Below, one piece after another: positions 1 to 7,948 of a stretch of DNA of 28,348 nucleotides. The notes below the pieces were generated by a model. It searched no databases. It was not told the origin of the DNA and saw only the letters and a list, made by a program, of their open reading frames with translations. The position numbers and the translations under genes are program-made. Source of the DNA: CAYXFZ01 sp964464385 (GTDB lineage Bacteria > Planctomycetota > UBA1135); assembly GCA_964464385.1 (NCBI GenBank), contig CAYXFZ010000023.1, positions 1-28,348 on the forward strand, written 5' to 3'. Numbering within the stretch: position 1 is the stretch's first letter; the number at the start of each line of letters is the position of its first letter.

Positions 1-676
1 GGGTTAGGAGGATCCAATCACCCCGAGGATTGCGGCTATCCCGCGCAATCTCCAACCAAGCCTGGGTGCGACGCAGGGCCTCACCGGCAAAGGGCACCAG
101 GCGTTCCTTGCCGCCCTTTCCCAAAACTCGCAGGAGGGCAGTTTCATGGCCTCCACCCAAACTCAAGTCTCCCAGACCGACATCACATGCTTCCGAAACC
201 CGCAGGCCGGCGCCGTAAAGAAGGGCGAGCAGGGCCCGGTCCCGGAGCCCGCGCCATCCCTGCTCCGGCGGAGCGTCTAGAAGAGCGAAGGTGTCCTCCG
301 TCGAGAGGACATCGGGAAGGCGGCTCCACAAACGAATGCGACCACCTCCTCGGGTGGGATCTCGCTCGGGGGCGCGTTGTTCCAATCGAAGGTGGTTGAG
401 GAAGGATCGCAGGGCGGAAAGGGCCCGTGCCAAGGTGGCGGGGCCGCAGCCATTACGGGTAGCAGCGGCCAAGGTGGCGGCCACATCCTCCGCCGTGAGC
501 TCCGCCCAGGCCCGACCTCCACGCTCTTCTAGGATGGGCTGAAAACGGGCCAAATCCCGGCGGTAGGCCTCCACCGTGCTGGCCGCACGGCCCCCCTCGC
601 CCGCCAGGGCGGCCAGGAATTCCTGGATCTCCAATGTCAGTCGGGAGGAGGCTGGGGCTTGACCTGAATTTTCCAC
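1..676 (-). CDS. xerC: Tyrosine recombinase XerC/XerD, C-terminus cut by window edge
   Basis: This is a site-specific recombinase of the XerC/XerD family, which resolves chromosome dimers at dif during division. The reverse strand reads 225 codons from a GTG at 676 to the window edge. An N-terminal SAM-like core-binding domain (about residues 15-100, with STVEAYRRDL and ALSALRSFLNHL) precedes the catalytic domain. There, GAGLRVSE holds the first catalytic Arg (R159) and VLGKGGKERLVPF holds the catalytic Lys (K187). The HxxR box and the nucleophilic Tyr lie beyond the edge. GTG 676 was chosen because it is the first start codon ahead of the domain; the frame stays open upstream but has no ATG. 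Only 42 bases separate it from the divergent dksA-like start. XerC and XerD cannot be told apart from this part alone, and an integrase of the same family is possible but less likely in this housekeeping context. Confidence 0.85.
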   Translation of the reverse strand, partial: MENSGQAPASSRLTLEIQEFLAALAGEGGRAASTVEAYRRDLARFQPILEERGGRAWAELTAEDVAATLAAATRNGCGPATLARALSALRSFLNHLRLEQRAPERDPTRGGGRIRLWSRLPDVLSTEDTFALLDAPPEQGWRGLRDRALLALLYGAGLRVSEACDVGLGDLSLGGGHETALLRVLGKGGKERLVPFAGEALRRTQAWLEIARDSRNPRGDWILLT

Positions 677-688
677 AGCCCCTAGAAT
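659..688 (+). promoter_or_regulatory. Sigma70-type promoter for the dksA-lspA run
   Basis: TTGACC at 659-664 and TAGAAT at 683-688 are separated by 18 bases and match the -35 and -10 consensus at four and five of six positions. A start near 695 would give a leader of about 24 bases before the ATG at 719. The -35 box lies inside the first codons of the divergent recombinase gene. It is the best promoter match in the window and heads the longest gene run. Confidence 0.6.
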
Positions 689-718
689 GCCGCGCCGATC
701 CTTTCGGTTCCAACCCCC

Positions 719-1093
719 ATGCCAAAGATTACCGCTGCCCAAACCCGCAAGTGCCGCCAACAGCTGGTCGAGATCCTGGATCAAGTGGGTTCCAAAATGG
801 AGCATATTGAAGAATCGGTCTTGAAATCGGTGGATGCACCCATTTCCGAAGACGGGGACGATTCCGGTTCCGCCGGCACCCGGGAGTTCCAAATCGGCCT
901 GATCGCCAATGGGGAGGAAATCCTCAAGGACGTCAGAGCTGCCCTGGAAAGGATGGAACGCAAGGTTTTTGGCCTTTGTGAGGCCTGTAATGAGTGGATT
1001 CCCATTCGTCGCCTGTATAGCTTGCCCTATGCGCGATACTGCGTGGCTTGCAAAGAACTGGATGAAAAGGGGGAACTTGTCACCGACGACTAG
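719..1093 (+). CDS. DksA/TraR-type C4 zinc-finger protein
   Basis: The 124-residue protein belongs to the DksA/TraR family, which binds in the RNA polymerase secondary channel and adjusts initiation, often together with ppGpp. A predicted helical N-terminal half (about residues 5-83) is followed by a zinc finger with C87-x2-C90-x17-C108-x2-C111 (GLCEAC and YCVAC) and the family sequence between them, including RRLYSLPYARYC. The acidic stretch SEDGDD (43-48) sits about where E. coli DksA carries its acidic coiled-coil tip, but no exact DxxDxA motif is visible, so DksA-like activity is not assured. The gene has a good upstream promoter and overlaps the start of lspA. Its position next to lspA is an arrangement I associate with planctomycetes. 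Confidence 0.88.
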   Translation: MPKITAAQTRKCRQQLVEILDQVGSKMEHIEESVLKSVDAPISEDGDDSGSAGTREFQIGLIANGEEILKDVRAALERMERKVFGLCEACNEWIPIRRLYSLPYARYCVACKELDEKGELVTDD

Positions 1094-1610
1094 GCTTCGT
1101 GGGCCCGCCTTGGCTCTCTTTTGGTGTTTCGCATTGGGTTTGGTCGTCATCGATTTGTTTTCCAAGGCTTGGGTCTTTTCTTTGACCGCCGAAGGCCCTG
1201 TTTTTGTGGCCGGAAACTGGTTGGTTTTGCACCAGACCACCAATCCTGGCGGAATTTTTGGCTGGGGCCAAGGATTGACGGTTCCCTTGACCTTCTTGCG
1301 CTTGGTTGCCGTGGCCGTCCTCATTGCTCTGGTTTTTCGCCAGAACCCGCAAAATCGACGTGGTCTCTTTGTGTTGGCCCTCTTATTTGGCGGTGCAATG
1401 GGAAATCTTTGGGACAACTTGTCTCGTTGGTTGCCTTGGTCCGGCAATGGGGAAGTCCGAGATTTTCTCCGGCTGGATTTAGGGTTTTGGCCTTTCCATC
1501 CTTGGCCCTCCTTCAATTTTGCCGACGCCTGCATTTCCGTTTCTTTTGTTCTCTTGATTTCCGGCTTGGCGAAAATTGAACTTAGCTCAAATCCGGCGGA
1601 TTCATGCTGA
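1062..1610 (+). CDS. lspA: Lipoprotein signal peptidase (signal peptidase II)
   Basis: This is the inner-membrane aspartyl protease that cleaves prolipoproteins just before the lipidated Cys. Four hydrophobic segments are visible. The family motifs are present in order: TTNPGGIFG, then GGAMGNLWDNL followed by GEVRDFL, then PSFNFADACISVSFVLL. The Asp residues in NLWDN and NFADA are the expected catalytic pair. From ATG 1062 the protein is 182 residues, slightly longer than the usual 160-170. An in-frame TTG at 1077 is a serious alternative: it follows AAGGGGGAAC, one of the few good Shine-Dalgarno sequences here, and would give 177 residues. Either start overlaps the end of the dksA-like gene. 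Its likely substrates in this window are the lipoprotein at 12436 and possibly the TatA-like protein at 23461. Confidence 0.92.
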   Translation: MKRGNLSPTTRLRGPALALFWCFALGLVVIDLFSKAWVFSLTAEGPVFVAGNWLVLHQTTNPGGIFGWGQGLTVPLTFLRLVAVAVLIALVFRQNPQNRRGLFVLALLFGGAMGNLWDNLSRWLPWSGNGEVRDFLRLDLGFWPFHPWPSFNFADACISVSFVLLISGLAKIELSSNPADSC

Positions 1611-2521
1611 CCACGACCGTCGGTTCGCTTTCTCTGCAAAGCCCCTTGATGACCGGCTCCGGCACCTTTGGCCATGACCCTTCTGGCTTGGCATTTTTGG
1701 GGCCGGGGGATTTGGGGGCATTGGTTCTCAAGACCGTCACTCCGAAACCGCGGGCCGGAAACCCCATGCCCCGCATGGTGGAGACCCCGGCCGGAGTTCT
1801 TAATTCCATCGGCTTGGAGAACCGAGGGCTGGAGGCCTTCCTTACCGATACCGTGCCGGCCTTGGCCTCCTTGGAGGTCCCCGTCGTGGCCAACGTCGGT
1901 GGACATTCGGTGGCAGAATATGCGCAAATGGTGGCGGCCTTGCAGGGAACCGATGTCTTCGTCGCCCTGGAAATCAACCTTTCTTGTCCCAATGTGGATG
2001 GTGGTCGGCTTCCCTTTGCCACCGATGCCGACAAACTTTCCGCTGCAATGCGTGCTTGCCGGGAGGAAACCGATTTGCCTCTATGGGCCAAGCTCTCCCC
2101 CAATGTTGCGGACATGGTCCCCTTTGCGCAAGCTGCCGAGACCGCCGGGGCCGCCGCCGTAACCGTGGCCAACACTCTGCTGGGCTTGGTGGTGGATTGG
2201 CAAACGCGTCGTCCCGTCTTGGGCACCGGACAAGGCGGATTGGCTGGACCTGCCGTGCGCCCCATCATCCTGCGATGGGTGCATTTGGTTTCGAAGGCGA
2301 TTTCCATTCCGGTCCTGGCCAGCGGTGGTGCGAGCTCTGCCAAGGATGTCCTGGACTATCTCGTGGCTGGTGCCGCTGCCGTGCAGATCGGAGCCGCATC
2401 TTTCTCTGATCCTGGTTTGATCGGCAGGATTGCAGCGGACCTCCGCGGTTTGTTGAATGTCGAAGATATTGGGATTGCCGAGCTCGTTGGATCTCTTCAG
2501 GAAGGAGAGCCCAGCGCCTGA
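1604..2521 (+). CDS. pyrD: Dihydroorotate dehydrogenase, class 1B catalytic subunit type
   Basis: The enzyme oxidises dihydroorotate to orotate in pyrimidine synthesis, using FMN. The 305-residue TIM barrel shows MTGSGTFG near the N-terminus, KTVTPKPRAGNPMPRM (43-58), NSIGLEN, and LEINLSCPNVDGG with the active-site Cys at 128. A Cys base is the class 1 hallmark (class 2 uses Ser). The phosphate-binding end is PVLASGGASSAKDVLDYLVAGAAAVQIG. Length and motifs fit the NAD-linked 1B form, which works with an iron-sulfur subunit PyrK. No pyrK is present here, so it may lie elsewhere or the electron acceptor may differ. The ATG sits in an ATGCTGA overlap with the lspA stop, implying translational coupling. 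Confidence 0.92.
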   Translation: MLTTTVGSLSLQSPLMTGSGTFGHDPSGLAFLGPGDLGALVLKTVTPKPRAGNPMPRMVETPAGVLNSIGLENRGLEAFLTDTVPALASLEVPVVANVGGHSVAEYAQMVAALQGTDVFVALEINLSCPNVDGGRLPFATDADKLSAAMRACREETDLPLWAKLSPNVADMVPFAQAAETAGAAAVTVANTLLGLVVDWQTRRPVLGTGQGGLAGPAVRPIILRWVHLVSKAISIPVLASGGASSAKDVLDYLVAGAAAVQIGAASFSDPGLIGRIAADLRGLLNVEDIGIAELVGSLQEGEPSA

Positions 2522-2540
2522 TAGAGGGATCAGGCCGGGC

Positions 2541-2546
2541 TATACT
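2541..2546 (+). promoter_or_regulatory. Possible -10 element upstream of secA
   Basis: TATACT lies in the 67-base gap between pyrD and secA, 42 bases before the secA ATG. The hexamer 17 bases upstream (CTGATA) is a poor -35 match, so this is at best a weak or extended -10 promoter internal to the operon. Confidence 0.35.
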
Positions 2547-2588
2547 GACCGCCCTTTGCCCGCCTCCGGAGGCACGCAAAGGCCTCGC

Positions 2589-5381
2589 ATGGTGGATTTT
2601 GAGAAGATCAGCGATTCCCTGGGCCTGTTGGGCTCAGGCTTGGGCCGCATGTTGCGTTTGGTCTTCGGTTCGCAAAATGCTCGACGTTTGCGGCGTATGC
2701 GCAAGTCCGTGGATGCTATTAACGATTGTGCCGATTGGGCCGCCGACTTGGATCAGGCCGCCATGCGTGCTCAGACTCAAGCTTGGCGGCAAGAACTTGC
2801 GGATGGTGGCAAGGTGGACGCCATTCTTCCTCGCGCCTTCGCCATGGTTCGCGAAGCGGCCGACCGATCTCTAGGTTTGCGACCTTATGACGTCCAATTG
2901 TTGGGCGCCCTGGCCCTGCACTCGGGCGGCATTGCCGAAATGGCTACCGGCGAAGGCAAGACCTTGGTTGCTACTTTGCCGGCCTATTTGAACGGTCTCT
3001 GTGGCAAGGTCTATGTCGTCACCGTCAACGACTACTTGGCGCAACGAGACTCCAACTGGATGAGACCTGTTTTCGACTATTTGGGATTGAACGTGGCGGC
3101 GATTCAGTCCTGGATGTCGCCGGCCGATCGCCACCCAGTGTATTCCGCCGACGTGATTTACGGCACCAACAATGAATTCGGCTTCGATTATCTGCGCGAC
3201 AACATGAAATCCAGAACGGAGGATCAGGTGCAACGAAATCTCGATTTCGCGATCATTGACGAGGTGGATTCCATTCTTATTGACGAAGCCAGAACCCCCC
3301 TGATCATCAGCGGTCCGGCTACGGGCGATGCCGACAAATATCGCCAAGGGTTGCAGGTGGCGCGCCGGTTGCGAAATGAAACCCATTTTGAACTCAAGGA
3401 AAAAGAGAAGCAGGCAATCTTGACGGAAGAGGGCATCGTCGTTGCCCAAAAAGCTTTGAACATCGAGGATTTTTATAGCGGGGCGGCCAACATGGAATGG
3501 CCGCACGTGTTGGAGACTTCTCTGCGCGCTCTTCATCTCTATGCCAATGACGTGGATTACATGGTTCGGAATGGGGAAGTCATCATTGTGGATGAATTTA
3601 CGGGGCGATTGATGGAAGGTCGGCGTTGGTCAGATGGTTTGCATCAGGCAGTTGAGGCCAAGGAAGGGTTACGCCCGCGCGCACAAAACCAAACCTTGGC
3701 TACCATTACTTTTCAAAATTACTTCCGCCTTTTCAAGAAGCTCTCTGGCATGACAGGGACGGCCATGACCGAGGCCGGTGAGTTTGCTTCCATTTACGAT
3801 CTGGATGTGATCAACATCCCGCCCAATCGTCCCATCGTTCGGAATGACCAGAAGGACGTCATTTACCTCAAGGCCGAGGACAAATGGAAGGCGATTGCCG
3901 AGGAAATTTCGGAGAGTCATGCGCAAGGGCAACCAGTCTTGGTGGGGACCATCACCATAGAGAGTTCCGAGATGCTTTCCGGCATGTTGAAGCGCCGCGG
4001 CGTCCAGCACCAAGTGTTGAATGCCAAGCAACATGAGCAAGAGGCCAGCATCGTGGCCCAAGCCGGCCGCAAGGGTGCCGTCACGGTGGCCACCAACATG
4101 GCCGGTCGAGGCACCGACATTGTTCTGGGCGGGAATCTGGAGGGCTTACTGTCGGCCGAAATGTCCCGCCAGGGCTGGAGCGAGGAAGGTGACGGGGAAG
4201 CCATTGCCAGCCATCGCCGTCAATTGGAAGTCCAATGTGAAGCGGAAAGAACACAGGTCTTGGACGCTGGTGGTCTTTATGTCTTAGGCACCGAACGCCA
4301 TGAAGCCCGCCGGATTGACAACCAATTGCGCGGCCGTTGTGGTCGTCAAGGTGATCCCGGCCGATCTCGATTCTTTTTGTCCCTGGATGATGATTTGATG
4401 CGGCGGTTTTATCGGGATTGGGTGAAGAACTTCCTGGGTCGTGCTGGGATGGGAGGTGGCGAACCCGTGGAATCCGGAATGGTTTCTCGAGCTATCGAAA
4501 AGGCCCAAAAGAAAGTGGAGAGTTACCACTTTGAAATGAGAAAGAATCTGCTTGAATACGACGAGGTCATGGACAAGCAGCGCCACTTGGTTTATGACCA
4601 ACGGCAAGATGCCCTGGAGGCAAAAGAGCTTCGACCCAAGATTGAGGAGATGTTTCGCGAAGTGATCGAGGAAACCGTTTCTCAGTCCCAGGGGGATGGG
4701 CAGGATATTGCTCCGGACTACGACTCTATTTCTCAATGGGCCCACCGCAAATGGGGTTCCGCTGTGGCCCTCTCCGATTTGGAAGAAGTGGGCCTTGACG
4801 GTTGTGCCGTTGTTTTACGAGAGGATGTGGATCGTCTCTTGGCTCATCGGGACGCGGAAGTTGGCCAGGAAGGCATGCGTGAATTGGAGCGCTTTCTTCT
4901 CTTGGATGCGATTGACAACAAGTGGAAAGACCATCTCCACAACATGGACGCACTCCGGGCAGGCGTTGGTTTGCGGGGCTACGCTCAGGTCGATCCTAAA
5001 AACGAATACAAACGGGAGGGATTGGAGGCCTTTGAAGGCATGCTTTTCTTGATCGCCGATCAGGTCACGGATTACATTCTCAAAGTGCAGATCCGGCAAG
5101 AAGATCAATCTCGATTGGGATCTGCTTGGTCGTCCCAGGAGGCGAGTCATCCGGCTTTCGCCCCCGCCTTGTCCCCCTCGCAAACCGCCGGCCCGGCAAC
5201 CTCGGCTCCCCGGCCGGTTGCCGTGGGTTACGGCACCGCGCCCAGTCCAGGCACGACCCCGGAAGCACCCTCGGCCGGTAGTTCCGCCCCTCCCGGACGG
5301 AACCGAGGGAAGGTGGCACGGAACGCTCCCTGTCCTTGTGGTTCCGGGCGAAAATACAAGCAGTGTTGCGGCCGCGCTTGA
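2589..5381 (+). CDS. secA: Preprotein translocase ATPase SecA
   Basis: SecA is the motor that drives unfolded preproteins through SecYEG. The 930-residue protein contains the Walker A motif MATGEGKT (GEGKT at 121-125), YGTNNEFGFDYLRDNM, the Walker B region DEVDSILIDEART (224-236), IISGPA, FQNYFRLFKKLSGMTGTA, TNMAGRGTDIVLGGN and LRGRCGRQGDPGRSRFFLSLDDDLMR split over the second helicase domain, then the helical wing and scaffold. A Pro/Ala/Ser-rich linker leads to a C-terminal zinc site CPCGSGRKYKQCC (C915, C917, C926, C927) that normally binds SecB and phospholipid. ATG 2589 was preferred over the upstream in-frame ATG at 2457, which would overlap pyrD and add unrelated residues. GTG 2592 is also possible. 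The waaA gene follows after one base. Confidence 0.97.
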   Translation: MVDFEKISDSLGLLGSGLGRMLRLVFGSQNARRLRRMRKSVDAINDCADWAADLDQAAMRAQTQAWRQELADGGKVDAILPRAFAMVREAADRSLGLRPYDVQLLGALALHSGGIAEMATGEGKTLVATLPAYLNGLCGKVYVVTVNDYLAQRDSNWMRPVFDYLGLNVAAIQSWMSPADRHPVYSADVIYGTNNEFGFDYLRDNMKSRTEDQVQRNLDFAIIDEVDSILIDEARTPLIISGPATGDADKYRQGLQVARRLRNETHFELKEKEKQAILTEEGIVVAQKALNIEDFYSGAANMEWPHVLETSLRALHLYANDVDYMVRNGEVIIVDEFTGRLMEGRRWSDGLHQAVEAKEGLRPRAQNQTLATITFQNYFRLFKKLSGMTGTAMTEAGEFASIYDLDVINIPPNRPIVRNDQKDVIYLKAEDKWKAIAEEISESHAQGQPVLVGTITIESSEMLSGMLKRRGVQHQVLNAKQHEQEASIVAQAGRKGAVTVATNMAGRGTDIVLGGNLEGLLSAEMSRQGWSEEGDGEAIASHRRQLEVQCEAERTQVLDAGGLYVLGTERHEARRIDNQLRGRCGRQGDPGRSRFFLSLDDDLMRRFYRDWVKNFLGRAGMGGGEPVESGMVSRAIEKAQKKVESYHFEMRKNLLEYDEVMDKQRHLVYDQRQDALEAKELRPKIEEMFREVIEETVSQSQGDGQDIAPDYDSISQWAHRKWGSAVALSDLEEVGLDGCAVVLREDVDRLLAHRDAEVGQEGMRELERFLLLDAIDNKWKDHLHNMDALRAGVGLRGYAQVDPKNEYKREGLEAFEGMLFLIADQVTDYILKVQIRQEDQSRLGSAWSSQEASHPAFAPALSPSQTAGPATSAPRPVAVGYGTAPSPGTTPEAPSAGSSAPPGRNRGKVARNAPCPCGSGRKYKQCCGRA

Positions 5382-5382
5382 A

Positions 5383-6657
5383 ATGACCGTTTCGTCGCGT
5401 GGGGTTTATTGGCTGTACAGCGGCCTTCTTCATCTGGCCGGTCTGCTCTTGATCCCTTGGGTGTTGCTTCGCCTCCTTTTTTCGGCGAACGCCCGCCAAT
5501 CCCTACCGGCTCGGCTAGGTCGTGTTCTTGTTCCAGACGATGCACGAGGCGGCTGTTTGTTTCACGGCGTTTCGGTCGGGGAAATCATTGCCCTGGCTCC
5601 CCTTGTGCGTGCCTATTTGGCTCAAGGGATCGGGCCTGTCATCCTCAGTTCAACGACCCCGGGAGGGAGGCAAACGGCTCATCGCTTGTTTCCCGAATTG
5701 CCCGTGTTGGCCTTCCCATTGGACCTCCCGCTCGCTTGTTCCGCTTTCCTCCGTCGGGTTCAACCGAGCTCTGTGGTTTTGGTGGAGTTGGAAATTTGGC
5801 CCAATTTCCTTCGGGCTTGCCAAGACCGGACCATTCCCGTGGTGGTTGTCAACGGCCGCATTACGCGTCGTTCCATGACTGGCTACCGGCGCGTGTTGCG
5901 TCTCTTGCCAGAATTCGATCGCATCGAGGCATGGGGAGTGCAAAATGAAAAATACGCGGAACGATTCCGGGCGCTCGGCGTTGCTCCGGAACGAATCACG
6001 GTGACTGGCAATTTGAAATGGGAAAACCTACCTTCGGATCCTTCTTCCCCAGCGGAAGCTCGGTGGCGAACTTGGGTAGGGGAGCAACGCGTGGTGGCCC
6101 TTGCCAGCACTCATGCGGATGAAGAAGTCCAGTTGGTTTCCGCCCTTCGGGATTTGGATGCCTTGTTGCTTGTGATCCCTCGCCATCCGGAGCGGGCGCA
6201 GGGGCTTGTGCATGGCTTGCGGTCCGCGTCAGGAGATCGCCCGATCCTTCTCCTCTCCCGAATCTCCACCTCCCCCTTGGCCCGGGGTGCCATCCTCCTG
6301 GTGGATGGATTTGGCGAATTGGAGCAGGTCTATCGCTGTGCGGACGCAGTCTTTGTCGGCGGATCCCTGGTGCCGCATGGCGGCCAAAATATGTTTGAAC
6401 CCGCAGCCCTTGGCAAAGTCCCGGTGGTGGGCCCTTACGTCGAGAATTTTGAACTCGAAGTGGATCTCTTGTCGGCCGAGGGTGGGCTGATCCAAGTCTT
6501 GGATGTTGCCGGTGCCGCCCAAGCCCTGCTGCACCAGCTGGCGGATCCGGAAGAGAATCGGAGAGCAGGCGCCGCTGCTCAAGCTGCGGTCTCTCAAAAT
6601 CGTGGGGCGGTGCAAGCAACCATGGATCTCATGGCGAAATCAGGCCTGATCTCGTAG
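5383..6657 (+). CDS. waaA: 3-deoxy-D-manno-octulosonic acid (Kdo) transferase
   Basis: WaaA (KdtA) transfers Kdo from CMP-Kdo to lipid A precursor on the cytoplasmic face of the inner membrane. The 424-residue protein starts with a membrane anchor (about 8-33, hydrophobic), followed by the GT30 N-terminal domain with HGVSVGE (61-67), whose Glu is the expected catalytic base, SSTTPGGRQTA, and LVELEIWPN. The C-terminal Rossmann domain holds VTGNLKW and the nucleotide-sugar site GGSLVPHGGQNMFEPA (326-341). The ATG begins one base after the secA stop, so the two are probably co-translated. Its presence indicates an outer membrane with Kdo-containing LPS. Whether it adds one or two Kdo residues cannot be read from the sequence. 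Confidence 0.93.
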   Translation: MTVSSRGVYWLYSGLLHLAGLLLIPWVLLRLLFSANARQSLPARLGRVLVPDDARGGCLFHGVSVGEIIALAPLVRAYLAQGIGPVILSSTTPGGRQTAHRLFPELPVLAFPLDLPLACSAFLRRVQPSSVVLVELEIWPNFLRACQDRTIPVVVVNGRITRRSMTGYRRVLRLLPEFDRIEAWGVQNEKYAERFRALGVAPERITVTGNLKWENLPSDPSSPAEARWRTWVGEQRVVALASTHADEEVQLVSALRDLDALLLVIPRHPERAQGLVHGLRSASGDRPILLLSRISTSPLARGAILLVDGFGELEQVYRCADAVFVGGSLVPHGGQNMFEPAALGKVPVVGPYVENFELEVDLLSAEGGLIQVLDVAGAAQALLHQLADPEENRRAGAAAQAAVSQNRGAVQATMDLMAKSGLIS

Positions 6658-6673
6658 AATTCACCCTTCCCTC

Positions 6674-7918
6674 ATGGAAACCAAGCTCTTCACATCTGAA
6701 TCCGTGTCTAGGGGGCATCCAGACAAGGTCGCTGACCAGATCAGCGATTCCTTTTTGGACGCCTGTCTGGCCCAAGATCCGCAATCCAAGGTGGCCTGCG
6801 AAACCCTCGTGACCACCGGTTTGGTCTGTCTTGCCGGTGAAGTTCACACCAAGGCATACGTTCCCCCACAGGACATTGCTCGGGCCGTGCTTCGCGAAGT
6901 TGGCTACATTTACGAGGGCATCGGCTTTGAAGCTGACTCTTGTGCGGTCATCAGTTCTCTGCACGCACAGAGTCCCGACATCCGACAGGGAGTCGAGGAT
7001 TCCCAGGATGAGCAATCCACGGGTGCCGGAGATCAAGGCATGATGTTTGGCTATGCCTGCGACGAGACTCCGGCCCTCATGCCGGCGCCGATTCATTGGT
7101 CCCATTTGCTGATGGCGCGACACGCCGAGTTGATGGATTCCCAGGAAATTCCATGGCTCCGCCCGGATGCCAAGGCGCAAGTGACCTTCCGCTACGAGGA
7201 TGAGCGTCCGGTGGCGATTTCAGCCGTCGTTCTTTCCACCCAACATGCCGACGAAAGCCACGTCACCATCGACGAGGTACGCCGTGTCGTGGAAGAAAAT
7301 ATCATTCGCGCCGTGTTGCCCGCCGAGCTGATTTCCGACGAGACTGAGTTTCACATCAACCCTACCGGCCGTTTTGTGATCGGGGGGCCCCACGGAGACG
7401 CTGGCCTGACCGGCCGAAAGATTATCGTCGACACTTATGGTGGGGCCGCTCGTCATGGTGGTGGCGCCTTTTCCGGCAAAGATTGCACCAAAGTGGATCG
7501 CTCGGCAGCCTATGCCGCCCGCTGGATTGCGAAGAATATTGTTGCCTCTGGCCTAGCGAACCGTTGTGAACTGCAAGTCGCTTACGCGATTGGTGTTTCG
7601 CGCCCGGTTTCGGTGCGCGTGGACACCTTCGGTTCTGCTGCAGAAGGATGGTCCGATTCCCGCTTATCCGAAGTGGTTCGTCATTTGGCCCCGTTCGAAG
7701 ATGATCGTGGCGTTAGCCACGAAGTGTTGACGCCGGATTGGATCATCGAGCGCCTCAACCTCCGCCATCCTTCTGGCCTCCATTCCAAAGATGGCCAAGG
7801 GTGGACCTACCGCCAAACGGCCGCTCATGGCCATTTCGGTCGTCAGGGTTTTCCTTGGGAAGAGCTGGATTTGGTCCCGGAGATCGAGTCCCTCGCAGCA
7901 TCCGTTACCCCAGTCTGA
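6674..7918 (+). CDS. metK: S-adenosylmethionine synthetase
   Basis: MetK makes S-adenosylmethionine from methionine and ATP. The 414-residue protein has the signature GHPDK (14-18), GAGDQGMMFGYA (117-128, adenine/phosphate site), HINPTGRFVIGGPHGDAGLTGRK split over the central domain, and the P-loop-like GGGAFSGKD (262-270). It is about 30 residues longer than the E. coli enzyme (384). There is no Shine-Dalgarno sequence, and only 16 bases follow waaA, so there is no room for a SAM riboswitch. It is followed 30 bases later by ahcY, making a two-gene methyl-cycle unit: SAM is made here and the product S-adenosylhomocysteine is cleared by the next enzyme. Confidence 0.97.
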   Translation: METKLFTSESVSRGHPDKVADQISDSFLDACLAQDPQSKVACETLVTTGLVCLAGEVHTKAYVPPQDIARAVLREVGYIYEGIGFEADSCAVISSLHAQSPDIRQGVEDSQDEQSTGAGDQGMMFGYACDETPALMPAPIHWSHLLMARHAELMDSQEIPWLRPDAKAQVTFRYEDERPVAISAVVLSTQHADESHVTIDEVRRVVEENIIRAVLPAELISDETEFHINPTGRFVIGGPHGDAGLTGRKIIVDTYGGAARHGGGAFSGKDCTKVDRSAAYAARWIAKNIVASGLANRCELQVAYAIGVSRPVSVRVDTFGSAAEGWSDSRLSEVVRHLAPFEDDRGVSHEVLTPDWIIERLNLRHPSGLHSKDGQGWTYRQTAAHGHFGRQGFPWEELDLVPEIESLAASVTPV

Positions 7919-7948
7919 TTCCCCCTTCTTCCCTCCATTGCTTCCCAC

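Noticed and set aside
1..676. The recombinase as the edge of a mobile element
   Set aside because: No repeats, attachment-like sequence or cargo genes accompany it; the visible motifs fit a chromosomal XerC/XerD.
6658..6673. A SAM riboswitch before metK
   Set aside because: Only 16 bases separate waaA from metK, too few for any known SAM riboswitch.
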